DNA from: Budvicia aquatica DSM 5075 = ATCC 35567
Lineage (GTDB): Bacteria; Pseudomonadota; Gammaproteobacteria; Enterobacterales; Enterobacteriaceae
Length of the DNA: 64,000 nucleotides
Direction: 5' to 3'
Assembly: GCF_000427805.1 (NCBI RefSeq)
Contig: NZ_ATYS01000010.1
Coordinates: 94,013-158,012, forward strand
Under the pieces are notes generated by a model. The model saw nothing but the letters and a program-made list of their open reading frames with translations. It searched no databases and was not told the DNA's origin. A program made the position numbers and the translations under genes. Each line of letters opens with the position of its first letter. Positions within the stretch are counted from its first letter, which is position 1. Positions 1 through 8,640 of this stretch are shown here, one piece after another.

Positions 1-1
1 T

Positions 2-1018
2 ATATTTACAGAGTATTCAAAAATAACCATTTGGAATAATAAAGAAGATACTCCATTAATTAAATCCTACGAAATATCTGGTTGGGCCCAATGTGCTATT
101 AGGTTTATATCTAATAGCGAGGGGTTTAATGGTGCAGTAATACTAACATCATCAGGAAAAGTGTTTTTTTATCAGGAAGGAAAGATTGATGTTGAGTTTA
201 TTGAAGATGCTAATAATTGGGGTTATCAGGCTTCGATTACTGAAATTGAAGGGCAGCTATATGTCTGTGGTGCTAGAGGGCAAGTATATAAGAGAATAGG
301 GAAGAATAAGTGGGTTCATCATGATAATGGATTAATTTCCAGTAAAAATATGTCTGATGTCATGCAGGATATTTCGGATAATCAACCGAAAGAAGGGCAA
401 AATATTGAAGATTGGATTATGGGATTTGCTGATTTTAATTTAGATATAGGGCTATCTTTATGGGCAATTCAAGGTACTAGCAACGATAATATCTATGTCT
501 GTGGCAGTATGTCTACTGATAAGGGTTATAAAGGAGTTATATTTTATTATGATGGGAAAATCTGGACTGAAATGAAGATCCCGGAAACCGATACTCTGGG
601 GGTTATATTTATTGATGATGATGGCTCAGTATTTATCGGCGGTGGCAGCGGCTATCTCCTACGTGGTGACAATGTTAACGGCTTCAAAGAGGTCAGTGAG
701 CCTGCATATTTAATGAATAATAGCTTTATGGCTAAATTCTTAGATATTATTTATATTGGCACTGATGAGGGATTGTATCAGTTTAAAAATGACCAGATGG
801 AAAGAGAGCAAAAAATAACTGCGGAACTGATTAAAATAAATCCCGATAATGAAACTGAAGCCTGGTCAGTTGAACGCTACAACAATAAATTATTGCTTAT
901 AGGTAATAGCTGCGTTTATTTGTATGACCTACTTTCAAATAAGTTAGATGAGTTATTCTATTCCGCCAATCCAGACATTATAACCAATAGAGATGGATTT
1001 ACCCTATTCAACACTTGA
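2..1018 (+). CDS. Propeller-like protein of unknown function (5' end outside the window)
   Basis: The reading frame is open from base 2 with no stop, so the gene begins before the window; an internal GTG at 161 is only a fallback start. I do not recognise the family. The visible 338 residues contain recurring short units of the type [IL]YVCG...G.[VI]...W (for example LYVCGARGQVYKR, IYVCGSMSTDKG, VFIGGGSGYLLRG, IYIGTDEGLYQF), the pattern of a beta-propeller. No signal peptide or membrane segment is visible in the part present. Base composition is clearly more AT-rich than the housekeeping genes downstream, which suggests acquired DNA. It is followed directly by broken gene fragments. Similar orphan propeller proteins can sit near polymorphic-toxin loci, but nothing here proves that link. 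Confidence 0.6.
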   Translation: MFTEYSKITIWNNKEDTPLIKSYEISGWAQCAIRFISNSEGFNGAVILTSSGKVFFYQEGKIDVEFIEDANNWGYQASITEIEGQLYVCGARGQVYKRIGKNKWVHHDNGLISSKNMSDVMQDISDNQPKEGQNIEDWIMGFADFNLDIGLSLWAIQGTSNDNIYVCGSMSTDKGYKGVIFYYDGKIWTEMKIPETDTLGVIFIDDDGSVFIGGGSGYLLRGDNVNGFKEVSEPAYLMNNSFMAKFLDIIYIGTDEGLYQFKNDQMEREQKITAELIKINPDNETEAWSVERYNNKLLLIGNSCVYLYDLLSNKLDELFYSANPDIITNRDGFTLFNT

Positions 1019-1075
1019 ATTACGTTCAGTTGGATCGATTGGGTGGGTGGATTGCGGTATACAGGCTGACATTAG

Positions 1076-1654
1076 GTGCAATCATCACGTTCTCGCCAAT
1101 GGTTATTGGGCAAACGTACCGTCGCGACCTATATCTCACTCTATTATTACGGCACCTTTTCAGCTAAGTATTTACATATAGAGCAGGTATACGCCCATGC
1201 ATCAATGCTATTGGCCGGCGTTCTGACATTTAGCGGGGCATTATTGGTTGGTGCACTCAGCGATCGTGTCGGGCGTAAAAAGTTGATTATCATATCTCGA
1301 CTGGCCGTTTTGGTATTAGCTTACCCATCGTTCTGGCTGTTGGTGAATCATCCTCATCCGGCAGTATTACTTTTGATTGTGTTTGTGATGGTGTCATTCA
1401 CCACCTTAGGCGCAGTACCTGCGATGCTGGTTATTTCTGAGCTATTCCCTAAACGCATCCGGGCATTAGGCTTTGCGCTAGTTTATAGCATTGGCGTGGC
1501 GATTTTCGGCGGCTTTGCTCAGTTTTTTGCCACTCAGTCCATTGTCTGGCTGGACAACGATCTGACAGCCCCGGCCTGGTATCTCGGCGGAGCCACTCTG
1601 CTCTCAATGCTGGCACTCCCGTTCTTTAGCGATGTTAAACGGTTAAAAGAGTAA
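1076..1654 (+). pseudogene. C-terminal remnant of an MFS (metabolite:H+ symporter-like) transporter
   Basis: Roughly the last 180 residues of a 12-TM major facilitator remain. They include the inter-helix motif LSDRVGRKKL (residues about 63-72 of the open frame) and the ELFPKRIRALGFAL motif typical of the ProP/ShiA metabolite:H+ symporter branch, followed by hydrophobic helices up to the stop. The N-terminal half (about 230 residues with six helices and the first cytoplasmic motif) is missing; recognisable homology starts near base 1115. No convincing ribosome binding site or start precedes it. The neighbouring sequence 1019-1115 belongs to other frames, so this is best read as a truncated pseudogene left at a rearrangement junction. 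Confidence 0.75.
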
Positions 1655-1939
1655 ATCCAATGGCCGGATAATCTGTTATTCGGCCAATTTTCCCCTACCA
1701 TTCGATTAATCATCTATTCTACGAAAATCACGTCATAACCCATCCGCATTTATAGGGGCAATATGATGTGGTAAGCCTCGGTGAAAAATGATAGTTATAG
1801 CGTTGTAATACTAGAGAAATAAATATTATTTATGACGACATAACATGATTTGGCATAGATAATATCAAAGCAAGAGACTCAATAAATTTTCATCCTATTG
1901 TCAGATATAAATCAATACATCACTGCGGATAGTCACCCT

Positions 1940-2785
1940 ATGACCACATTCCTTTTCCTTTCAGTATTGGCTGCAGCGTTACTCCATGCAGGGTGGAATG
2001 CGATCGTAAAATTCGGGCCGGATCGGTTTTTAGGCGTGGCTCTGGTGGCTTTTTTCTCCGGTATTATTTCTACTATCGGGCTGTTTTTTGTTGAACTTCC
2101 GGCCTGGGACTCCTTTCCATGGCTGGCGCTGTCGATGTTATTTCATACCGGATATTGTCTGTTTCTTAGCCGGGCTTATGTCAGTGGTGATTTGGGGCAG
2201 GTATATCCGATCGCCAGAGGCAGTGCCCCGTTATTGGCCGCGTTGCTGAGCTGGCTAATTCTCAAAGAAGTTCCCCCGGTATTAGGTATGTTAGGCGCTG
2301 TTTTGTTAGTCAGCGGCGTGCTATTAATGGCAGTATCCGGACGTAAAACGGCATCGAGAATGAGCCGAAAAACGTTAATCTATGCCTTAATTACCGCCAT
2401 GTTTACCGCCTGCTATACCTTATCAGATGGCGCAGGCTCACGTGCCAGCATGAATCCGCTAAGTTATACCCTGTGGCTATTTGCTATTAACGGTTGGGTG
2501 ATGGGGCTGATTATGTACTGGAAATATAAATCATCCAGCTGGCAGCGAATTAAAGCCCACTGGCAGCCGGGTATGATTGGCGGCGCCATGTCATTGATCT
2601 CATACGGCATTGCCATTTGGGCGATGAGTCAGGCACCGATTGCGATGGTCGCAGCACTGCGGGAAACCAGCGTACTGTTTGCGATGGTAATATCGGTCTA
2701 TTTTCTCAAAGAGCCGTTAGGTAAAATGCGGGCAATTTCCGGACTGGTTATTGTAACCGGCGTCATTATTACCCGCCTCGGTTAA
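1940..2785 (+). CDS. EamA/DMT-family inner-membrane transporter
   Basis: This 281-residue protein has about ten hydrophobic segments arranged as two EamA repeats (residues about 5-132 and 150-280). Each repeat ends with the typical motif in which a conserved E or KE precedes the last helix (LKEVPP near residue 110, LKEPLGKMRAISGLVIVTGV near the C-terminus). The family exports or exchanges small metabolites, often amino acids; the substrate cannot be read from sequence. I chose the ATG at 1940 over the upstream TTG at 1898 because family members start about two residues before the first helix. Its stop lies one base from the end of the convergent alaX-like gene, so no separate terminator fits between them. 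Confidence 0.85.
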   Translation: MTTFLFLSVLAAALLHAGWNAIVKFGPDRFLGVALVAFFSGIISTIGLFFVELPAWDSFPWLALSMLFHTGYCLFLSRAYVSGDLGQVYPIARGSAPLLAALLSWLILKEVPPVLGMLGAVLLVSGVLLMAVSGRKTASRMSRKTLIYALITAMFTACYTLSDGAGSRASMNPLSYTLWLFAINGWVMGLIMYWKYKSSSWQRIKAHWQPGMIGGAMSLISYGIAIWAMSQAPIAMVAALRETSVLFAMVISVYFLKEPLGKMRAISGLVIVTGVIITRLG

Positions 2786-2786
2786 G

Positions 2787-3416
2787 CTATATCACCTGAT
2801 AAGAGACCGAAATAATTCCCTTCTTCTCTTTAACGCCGGTAATTACCACAGAACCAATCATACCGAGATGCGCTACGTGAGTACCGCCGCAGGCGTAAGG
2901 TTCCAGCGTACCAAAGCCAACCATTCGCATACTGTCTTCATTAGTCCGGGTATAGCGGGGGAGATCGGCTGAGATCAGCTTATCGATTTCCTGTTGAATA
3001 GACTCCGCATTAATCACCTTACTGCCGCTCAGCGGTTTGAATGACACTTTGGCCTCACCGGGCCAATGATGACCTTTTATCGCCTGCAGGCCATAGGCTT
3101 CACCAATATGGCCGATCAAATGCCCGGCAGAATGCAGCCGGCTATTCAATAAACGCCGTTCAGCGTCAACCTGAATATCAACCTGACCTAAAGCCACGGC
3201 AGATTCGCTATAGTGAATAATATCCTCACCGTTCTTGACTACTTTGGTCACCTTATTGCCGCCGATGTGCCCGGTATCGCCGAGCTGCCCGCCGCCCTGT
3301 GGATGAAACAGCGTCTGATTGAGGATGACAGCAAATCCATCGGCACTGGATTCACAGCTCACGACCTGAGCATCTGTGCACAGTGAGTCAGTATGGAAGA
3401 AAAGAGCAACGGTCAT
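2787..3416 (-). CDS. Alanyl-tRNA editing protein AlaX-like (trans-editing hydrolase)
   Basis: A free-standing AlaRS editing domain of 209 residues that would hydrolyse Ser- or Gly-tRNA(Ala) in the cytoplasm. It has both zinc-binding motifs: HSAGH (about H95 and H99, an HxxxH) and CGGTH (C and H near residues 178-182). It also has the GGGQLGDTG loop near residue 41 found in AlaX and AlaRS editing domains. Length fits AlaX-M type proteins with a short N-terminal subdomain. The start at 3416 (MTVALFF) is preferred over the longer frame from 3449, which adds 11 unlikely residues. It is divergent from the LysR gene at 3511 across about 95 bases, so the regulator may control it. Confidence 0.85.
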   Translation of the reverse strand: MTVALFFHTDSLCTDAQVVSCESSADGFAVILNQTLFHPQGGGQLGDTGHIGGNKVTKVVKNGEDIIHYSESAVALGQVDIQVDAERRLLNSRLHSAGHLIGHIGEAYGLQAIKGHHWPGEAKVSFKPLSGSKVINAESIQQEIDKLISADLPRYTRTNEDSMRMVGFGTLEPYACGGTHVAHLGMIGSVVITGVKEKKGIISVSYQVI

Positions 3417-3510
3417 ACTACTATCCTTGATGAAAAATGAGTCATGCACTGAGTATATATCTATGCTCTAATAATGATAATCCCTCATAAAAACACAATA
3501 TTATTGCCCT

Positions 3511-4452
3511 ATGAGCATAAATAACTATCTTCATCTCTTGGATGAAATGGCCGTCTTTGTTCGGGTTGTCGAAACCGGCAGCTTTTCTGAAACAGCCAAG
3601 GAAATCGGAACAACGCCCTCGGCGGTGAGCCGGAAAATATCGCGTTTAGAAAAAGCACTTTCAGCCCGATTGCTGCACCGAACCACCCGAAAACTGCGGC
3701 TAAGTGAAAGCGGTGAGGCGATGTTCAACCACTGCCAGAACATGGTCACCGCAGCTAAATCGGCCATGAGCATCAGCGACCTTCATAAGGATGAACCGGA
3801 AGGTATTATCCGTGTCAGCGTGCCAAAAGCGGTAGGTCGGTTTGTTCTTCATCCCCATATGGCCGAGTTTTTAGCCCGTTATCCTAAAATCGATCTGCAG
3901 GTGGTACTGGAAGATAAGTATGTCGATCTGATAGAAGACAGGGTCGATTTGGTTATCCGCATTACCGATCGGCCGTCACCCGGGCTGATGGGCAAAGAGC
4001 TGATGAAAATAGACCATATCATTTGTGCTTCCCCCCAATACCTTCAAAAGCATGGCATGCCGACTCATCCCAGAGATTTGGCCAACCACAGTTGCATCTA
4101 TTTAGGCGAAACGCCGGCAGATACCCGCTGGAAATTTAAAAGAGGCACTGAGAGTGTGCAGGTTGATATCCACGGACGCTATGCCGCTAACCATACCGTC
4201 GTCAGGCTCGATGCGGCACTTAATCATATCGGCATTGCCAGCCTGCCTTACTTTACCGCCCGAACGGCATTACAGCAGGGGAAATGTATTCAGGTTTTGC
4301 CTGAGTGGGACTTTATCAGCTCCTATTATGGTAGTGCGTGGCTGCTTTATTCACCCACTCGTTACCTGCCATTAAAGCTTAAAGTGTTTATTGATTATTT
4401 GGTTGAACGCATGAGGCAAGAACCTGAATTAAAGGCTCGGAAACAGAACTAA
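3511..4452 (+). CDS. LysR-family transcriptional regulator
   Basis: 313 residues with the standard LysR layout. The N-terminal winged helix-turn-helix (about residues 12-70) includes MAVFVRVVETGSFSETAKEIGTT and the RKISRLEKAL recognition region. A linker helix follows, then a LysR substrate-binding domain (about 95-300). The protein resembles the CrgA/DsbG-like subgroup of the family, which often controls a neighbouring divergent gene. Its partner here is the alaX-like gene, with the shared 3417-3510 interval as the only promoter region. The ligand is unknown. There is no good Shine-Dalgarno sequence close to the chosen ATG, so a start at M13 (LLDEMAVF) is possible. Confidence 0.85.
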   Translation: MSINNYLHLLDEMAVFVRVVETGSFSETAKEIGTTPSAVSRKISRLEKALSARLLHRTTRKLRLSESGEAMFNHCQNMVTAAKSAMSISDLHKDEPEGIIRVSVPKAVGRFVLHPHMAEFLARYPKIDLQVVLEDKYVDLIEDRVDLVIRITDRPSPGLMGKELMKIDHIICASPQYLQKHGMPTHPRDLANHSCIYLGETPADTRWKFKRGTESVQVDIHGRYAANHTVVRLDAALNHIGIASLPYFTARTALQQGKCIQVLPEWDFISSYYGSAWLLYSPTRYLPLKLKVFIDYLVERMRQEPELKARKQN

Positions 4453-4663
4453 ACATTATTGAGACGCAAGTATAGATTATATATATTCATAATATAGAAC
4501 AATAATCAGCCATTTATTCTTTTATAATGATAATAATCATAAGCCACATCGATTCTAGTTCGTTATAATGGCTCGATCAAAATGAATATTTTGAACCGTA
4601 CAATACAAAAATAAGCCTGCCTTAATACCGAGCAGGTGAATAATTAATGAGCACACATACATC

Positions 4664-6748
4664 ATGAATAATACAACGCCAATCCGCGAACTGACGCTGC
4701 GTGGAATTATTATCGGTGCGTTAATTACCGTAATATTTACCGCATCTAACGTCTATTTAGGATTAAAAGTCGGGCTAACCTTCTCATCCGCAATACCTGC
4801 CGCCGTTATCTCTATGGCAGTGTTACGTTTCTTTTCTAACTCTAATATCCTAGAAAATAACATGGTGCAGACTCAGGCTTCCGCAGCCGGAACCCTGTCA
4901 TCCGTTATTTTTATCCTTCCGGGATTATTGATGATCGGCTATTGGCAGAGCTTTCCGTTCTGGCAAACCCTGCTGATCTGCTCCGCCGGCGGTATGTTAG
5001 GCGTCGTGTTCTCTATACCACTGCGTCATGCGATGGTTGTTAAAAGCCGCCTGCCTTATCCGGAAGGCGTAGCCGCCGCTGAAATACTCAAGGCGGGCTG
5101 TAACGACTATGTGGATGAGAACGATAAGCTGCAAAGCAATCAAATCGACAGTGCTACCGGAGAAGCTAAAGACAGCGGCTTCCGGGATATTCTGTTCGGT
5201 GGTTTTATTGCTGCTGCCGTTAGTTTTGCCACTAACGGTCTGCGGTTATTATCCGACGGGGCCAGCTACTGGTTCACCCAAGGTCGGGCGATCTTCCAGC
5301 TTCCTATCGGCTTCTCGTTAGCCTTATTAAGCGCCGGTTACCTGATTGGTATTGCTTCTGGCATCGCCATTCTCATTGGTACCCTCATTGCATGGGGCGT
5401 TGCCATCCCGGTTATCAGCTCATCATTAGTGGTTCCTGAAGGCGTCTCTATCGGTTCATTTGCCATGAAGCTATGGTCAAGTGATGTGCGCTTTATCGGT
5501 GCCGGTACGCTGGCCATTGCCGCCATCTGGACCTTATTAACCCTGATAAAGCCTATTATTGAAGGAATGAAAACCTCGCTTCGTTCTTTAAACTCAAACA
5601 ATGCCGGTGACGTTATTCCACGAACCGAGCTAGATCTGTCACCTAAGATTGTTTTGCTTATCAGCGTAGTGATGTTTCTGGTACTGATCGCCACTTTCTA
5701 CTCATTTGTTGCTGACAGTGGGCTCTCTCAGGTTACCGCTTGGGGCCTGGTTATCGGTTCGGTTATTTTTGCCTTTGTCATTGGCTTCTTAGTCGCTGCA
5801 GCCTGTGGTTATATGGCCGGTCTGGTCGGCTCCTCAGCCAGTCCGATTTCAGGCATTGGTATTATTGCCATTACGGTCATCTCGCTGTTACTGCTGTTTA
5901 TGGGCGGATTAAACGGCATGCTGGACTCTGAGCAGGGAACTAACTTTGCTACCGCACTGGCGATATTTACCACCAGTGCGGTGTTAGCCATTGCAACTAT
6001 TTCCAACGATAACCTGCAGGATTTAAAAACCGGCTATCTGGTTCGGGCTACCCCGTGGCGTCAACAGGTAGCATTGCTTATTGGCTGTATGGTCGGCGCC
6101 GCGGTTATCGCGCCGGTTCTGGACCTGCTGTATGAAGCCTATGGCTTTAGCGGCGCAATTCCTCGTCCTGATATGGACCCTAATCAGGTACTGGCCGCAC
6201 CGCAAGCAACCTTAATGACCACCATCGCCAAAGGCATTTTCTCTCATAAACTTGAGTGGACAATGATTATTATTGGCTTAGTCATTGGGGCGGTAGTTAT
6301 CGTTATTGACCTGTTACTGGCGAAGAAAGGCAGCAATTTACGTATTCCGGCTCTGGCAGTGGGCATGGGCATCTATCTGCCACCGGCAATTACCGCGCCG
6401 TTAATTATTGGCTCAGTACTTTCATGGATTATCTCCAGTCAGGTTAAAAAGAAAGCCCAAGCTGAGAACGCTGATTTTGCGACTATGTTTAAGCCGGTTG
6501 AACGTAAAGGCGCATTAATCGCTTCAGGTCTGATCGTTGGTGAAAGCTTAGTCGGCGTCGCGCTGGCAGTAGTCATTGTTATCAGTATCACCAACGGGGG
6601 TAGCGATGCACCATTGTCTATTACCTCATGGCTAACGCCTATCTTTGGTGAATCAGGATTAATCCAGCAACTGTTGGGCCTGCTGGTGTTTGTTGTGATT
6701 TGTGCATTATTTATCAGACGCGTGCTGAGTGCCGTTAAAACGCGCTAA
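4664..6748 (+). CDS. OPT-family oligopeptide transporter
   Basis: A 694-residue integral membrane protein with about 15-16 hydrophobic helices, the usual size of bacterial OPT proteins. The N-terminal signature ASNVYLGLKVGLTFSSAIPA lies at about residues 26-45, and SRLPYPEGVAAAEILKAG near residue 130 is the conserved OPT loop. A second conserved stretch, RIPALAVGMGIYLPPAITAPL, lies near residue 565 and is typical of the YSL/OPT family. OPT proteins import small peptides, or metal chelates in some relatives, using the proton gradient. The gene stands alone, with about 210 bases upstream and an inverted repeat just downstream. Confidence 0.9.
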   Translation: MNNTTPIRELTLRGIIIGALITVIFTASNVYLGLKVGLTFSSAIPAAVISMAVLRFFSNSNILENNMVQTQASAAGTLSSVIFILPGLLMIGYWQSFPFWQTLLICSAGGMLGVVFSIPLRHAMVVKSRLPYPEGVAAAEILKAGCNDYVDENDKLQSNQIDSATGEAKDSGFRDILFGGFIAAAVSFATNGLRLLSDGASYWFTQGRAIFQLPIGFSLALLSAGYLIGIASGIAILIGTLIAWGVAIPVISSSLVVPEGVSIGSFAMKLWSSDVRFIGAGTLAIAAIWTLLTLIKPIIEGMKTSLRSLNSNNAGDVIPRTELDLSPKIVLLISVVMFLVLIATFYSFVADSGLSQVTAWGLVIGSVIFAFVIGFLVAAACGYMAGLVGSSASPISGIGIIAITVISLLLLFMGGLNGMLDSEQGTNFATALAIFTTSAVLAIATISNDNLQDLKTGYLVRATPWRQQVALLIGCMVGAAVIAPVLDLLYEAYGFSGAIPRPDMDPNQVLAAPQATLMTTIAKGIFSHKLEWTMIIIGLVIGAVVIVIDLLLAKKGSNLRIPALAVGMGIYLPPAITAPLIIGSVLSWIISSQVKKKAQAENADFATMFKPVERKGALIASGLIVGESLVGVALAVVIVISITNGGSDAPLSITSWLTPIFGESGLIQQLLGLLVFVVICALFIRRVLSAVKTR

Positions 6749-6759
6749 CACCACTCACT

Positions 6760-6785
6760 GGCAGCAGTCATTAATGGCTGCTGCC
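6760..6785 (+). terminator. Inverted repeat after the OPT gene, possible terminator
   Basis: GGCAGCAG (6760-6767) pairs with CTGCTGCC (6778-6785) around a ten-base loop, 11 bases after the OPT stop codon. No T-tract follows, so factor-independent termination is doubtful. Confidence 0.4.
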
Positions 6786-7102
6786 ATAAAACGGGTAACG
6801 CGACTAATCTGAAGTGTTACCCGAACGCCGAACTTCCCTACAGTTTTAGTTACCAGTGACACACTTTCACCTACCTGAACTTTATTATTCCCCAAAAAAC
6901 ATTATGATACTGATTGCAAAGGTGTCATTAGCGATAATCTAAATGGAAGAAAGTTACGCCATACTCAGCCTGTTCCAACCCTGGCCGAGAGGACAATCAA
7001 TCCGATAGACTCTTTGCTTGGCTAATGATAAAGCCCGACTTTGCCTCAGCTTATCTCTGTTATTTTGAGATACCGATTCTATTTGGAAGAGTAGAGAATA
7101 TT
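6786..7102. other. Intergenic region upstream of the anion permease
   Basis: About 317 bases between the OPT hairpin and the permease start. I see no RNA gene or repeat. An in-frame ATG at 7025 lies in this stretch but reads into non-family residues. A purine-rich GGAAGAG at 7085-7091 lies about 11 bases before the chosen ATG at 7103. Confidence 0.4.
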
Positions 7103-8575
7103 ATGGATAGAATGACTCCGCTGAAACCAATTCCTTCCCTTATTGCCATTGCCATTACCCTTATTATTTGGTTTGTTATTCCAGTACCTCAAAACGTTAC
7201 GCCTAATGCATGGCACCTTCTGGCGCTATTCGTCGGCACAATCGCTGCAATTATCGGTAAGGCCATGCCCATCGGCGCCATTTCAATTGTGGCTATTGCG
7301 CTAGTGGCACTAACCGGCGTCACTAACCCCGGCAAGCCGGGTGCTGCGCTAAATGATGCATTGAGCGGTTTTTCCAATCAGCTTATCTGGTTGATTGGTA
7401 TTTCGATTATGGTCTCGCTCAGTTTGAGTAAGACCGGGCTCGGTGCACGTATCGGTTACTATTTTATTTCTTTGTTTGGTAAGAGCACATTAGGTATTGC
7501 CTACGCATTGGCCCTTGCCGAAACCACGCTGGCCCCGGTAACACCGAGTAATACAGCTCGTGGCGGCGGCATTATCCACCCGGTGATGCGCTCTATTGCC
7601 GATAGCTTTGATTCAAAACCAGAGCCCGGCTCGACAGAGAAAATTGGTCGTTATCTGTCATTAGTGAATTACAATATTAACCCTATCACCTCAGCCATGT
7701 TTATTACTGCCACGGCCCCTAACCCGCTAATTGTCAGCTTTATCATGAAAGGAACTGACCCCAGCTTTGAGCTGAGCTGGGGTATGTGGGCGATAGCGGC
7801 ACTGGTTCCCGCTATTGTCTCTTTGATCGTTGTTCCATTAGTCATTTATTGGCTCTATCCGCCTGAAATTAAACATACTCCCAATGCGCAGGTTTTTGCC
7901 AGGGAGAAGCTTAGTGCGCTGGGGCCAATATCTTTGTCAGAAAAAATTACGCTGGCCGTATTCGGTTTGCTGTTACTGCTATGGGCCGGTATTCCTGCGC
8001 TTATTTTAGGTGACGGATGGTCAGTCAATCCAACCACTGCCGCCTTTATTGGCTTATCTATTTTACTGATGACCGGCGTACTAAGCTGGGACGATTTATT
8101 AAAAAACAAAGGGGCTTGGGATACCGTGGTCTGGTTTGCCGCACTGGTTATGATGGCAACCTTCCTCGGAAAGCTCGGCTTAATCAGTTGGCTCTCACAG
8201 TCTGTTGGCGGGGCAATTGATAACTTAGGCATTGGCTGGATTGGCGGTACTATTTTGCTGGTGTTAGTCTATGTTTATTCCCACTACTTTTTTGCCAGCA
8301 CTACTGCGCATATTACCGCAATGTTCGCCGCCTTCTTTACCGCGGGCCTGGCATTGGGTGCGCCTCCGGCGTTATTAGGCTTAATTTTAGCTTTCTCTTC
8401 ATCTCTGATGATGTCCCTCACTCATTACGGAACGGGTACAGCGCCGATTATCTTCGGTTCTGGCTATGTTTCCTTAGGCGAGTGGTGGAAAACCGGATTT
8501 ATTCTCAGCGTAGTTAACCTGATTATCTGGATAACGGTCGGTGGACTGTGGTGGAAGTGGTTAGGATACTGGTAA
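7103..8575 (+). CDS. DASS (SLC13) family anion permease
   Basis: A 490-residue inner-membrane symporter of the divalent anion:Na+ family, which imports di- or tricarboxylates. It has about 12 hydrophobic segments. Two SNT-like substrate-site regions are visible: APVTPSNTARGGG near residue 150, and the second half-site THYGTGTAPIIFGSGYVSLGEWW near residue 440. The FSNQLIWLI region near residue 92 is also typical. The chosen ATG at 7103 has a purine-rich GGAAGAG upstream and matches the family N-terminus (short basic segment, then a helix). It converges on a second DASS gene at 8641, with one palindromic terminator between them. Substrate is not predictable; the closest look is to CitT/TtdT/YbhI-type permeases. 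Confidence 0.88.
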   Translation: MDRMTPLKPIPSLIAIAITLIIWFVIPVPQNVTPNAWHLLALFVGTIAAIIGKAMPIGAISIVAIALVALTGVTNPGKPGAALNDALSGFSNQLIWLIGISIMVSLSLSKTGLGARIGYYFISLFGKSTLGIAYALALAETTLAPVTPSNTARGGGIIHPVMRSIADSFDSKPEPGSTEKIGRYLSLVNYNINPITSAMFITATAPNPLIVSFIMKGTDPSFELSWGMWAIAALVPAIVSLIVVPLVIYWLYPPEIKHTPNAQVFAREKLSALGPISLSEKITLAVFGLLLLLWAGIPALILGDGWSVNPTTAAFIGLSILLMTGVLSWDDLLKNKGAWDTVVWFAALVMMATFLGKLGLISWLSQSVGGAIDNLGIGWIGGTILLVLVYVYSHYFFASTTAHITAMFAAFFTAGLALGAPPALLGLILAFSSSLMMSLTHYGTGTAPIIFGSGYVSLGEWWKTGFILSVVNLIIWITVGGLWWKWLGYW

Positions 8576-8600
8576 CGCTTAGATATTCACCTCATTGACG

Positions 8601-8626
8601 CTAACGGCTCCCTTGGGAGCCGTTAG
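8601..8626. terminator. Bidirectional terminator between the two anion permease genes
   Basis: A perfect 12-bp stem, CTAACGGCTCCC (8601-8612) and GGGAGCCGTTAG (8615-8626), with a two-base centre, sits midway between two convergent genes. T- and A-containing flanks (GTTATTT on the plus side, AATGAG on the minus side) make it a weak to moderate terminator in both directions. Confidence 0.7.
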
Positions 8627-8640
8627 GTTATTTAAAGTAG

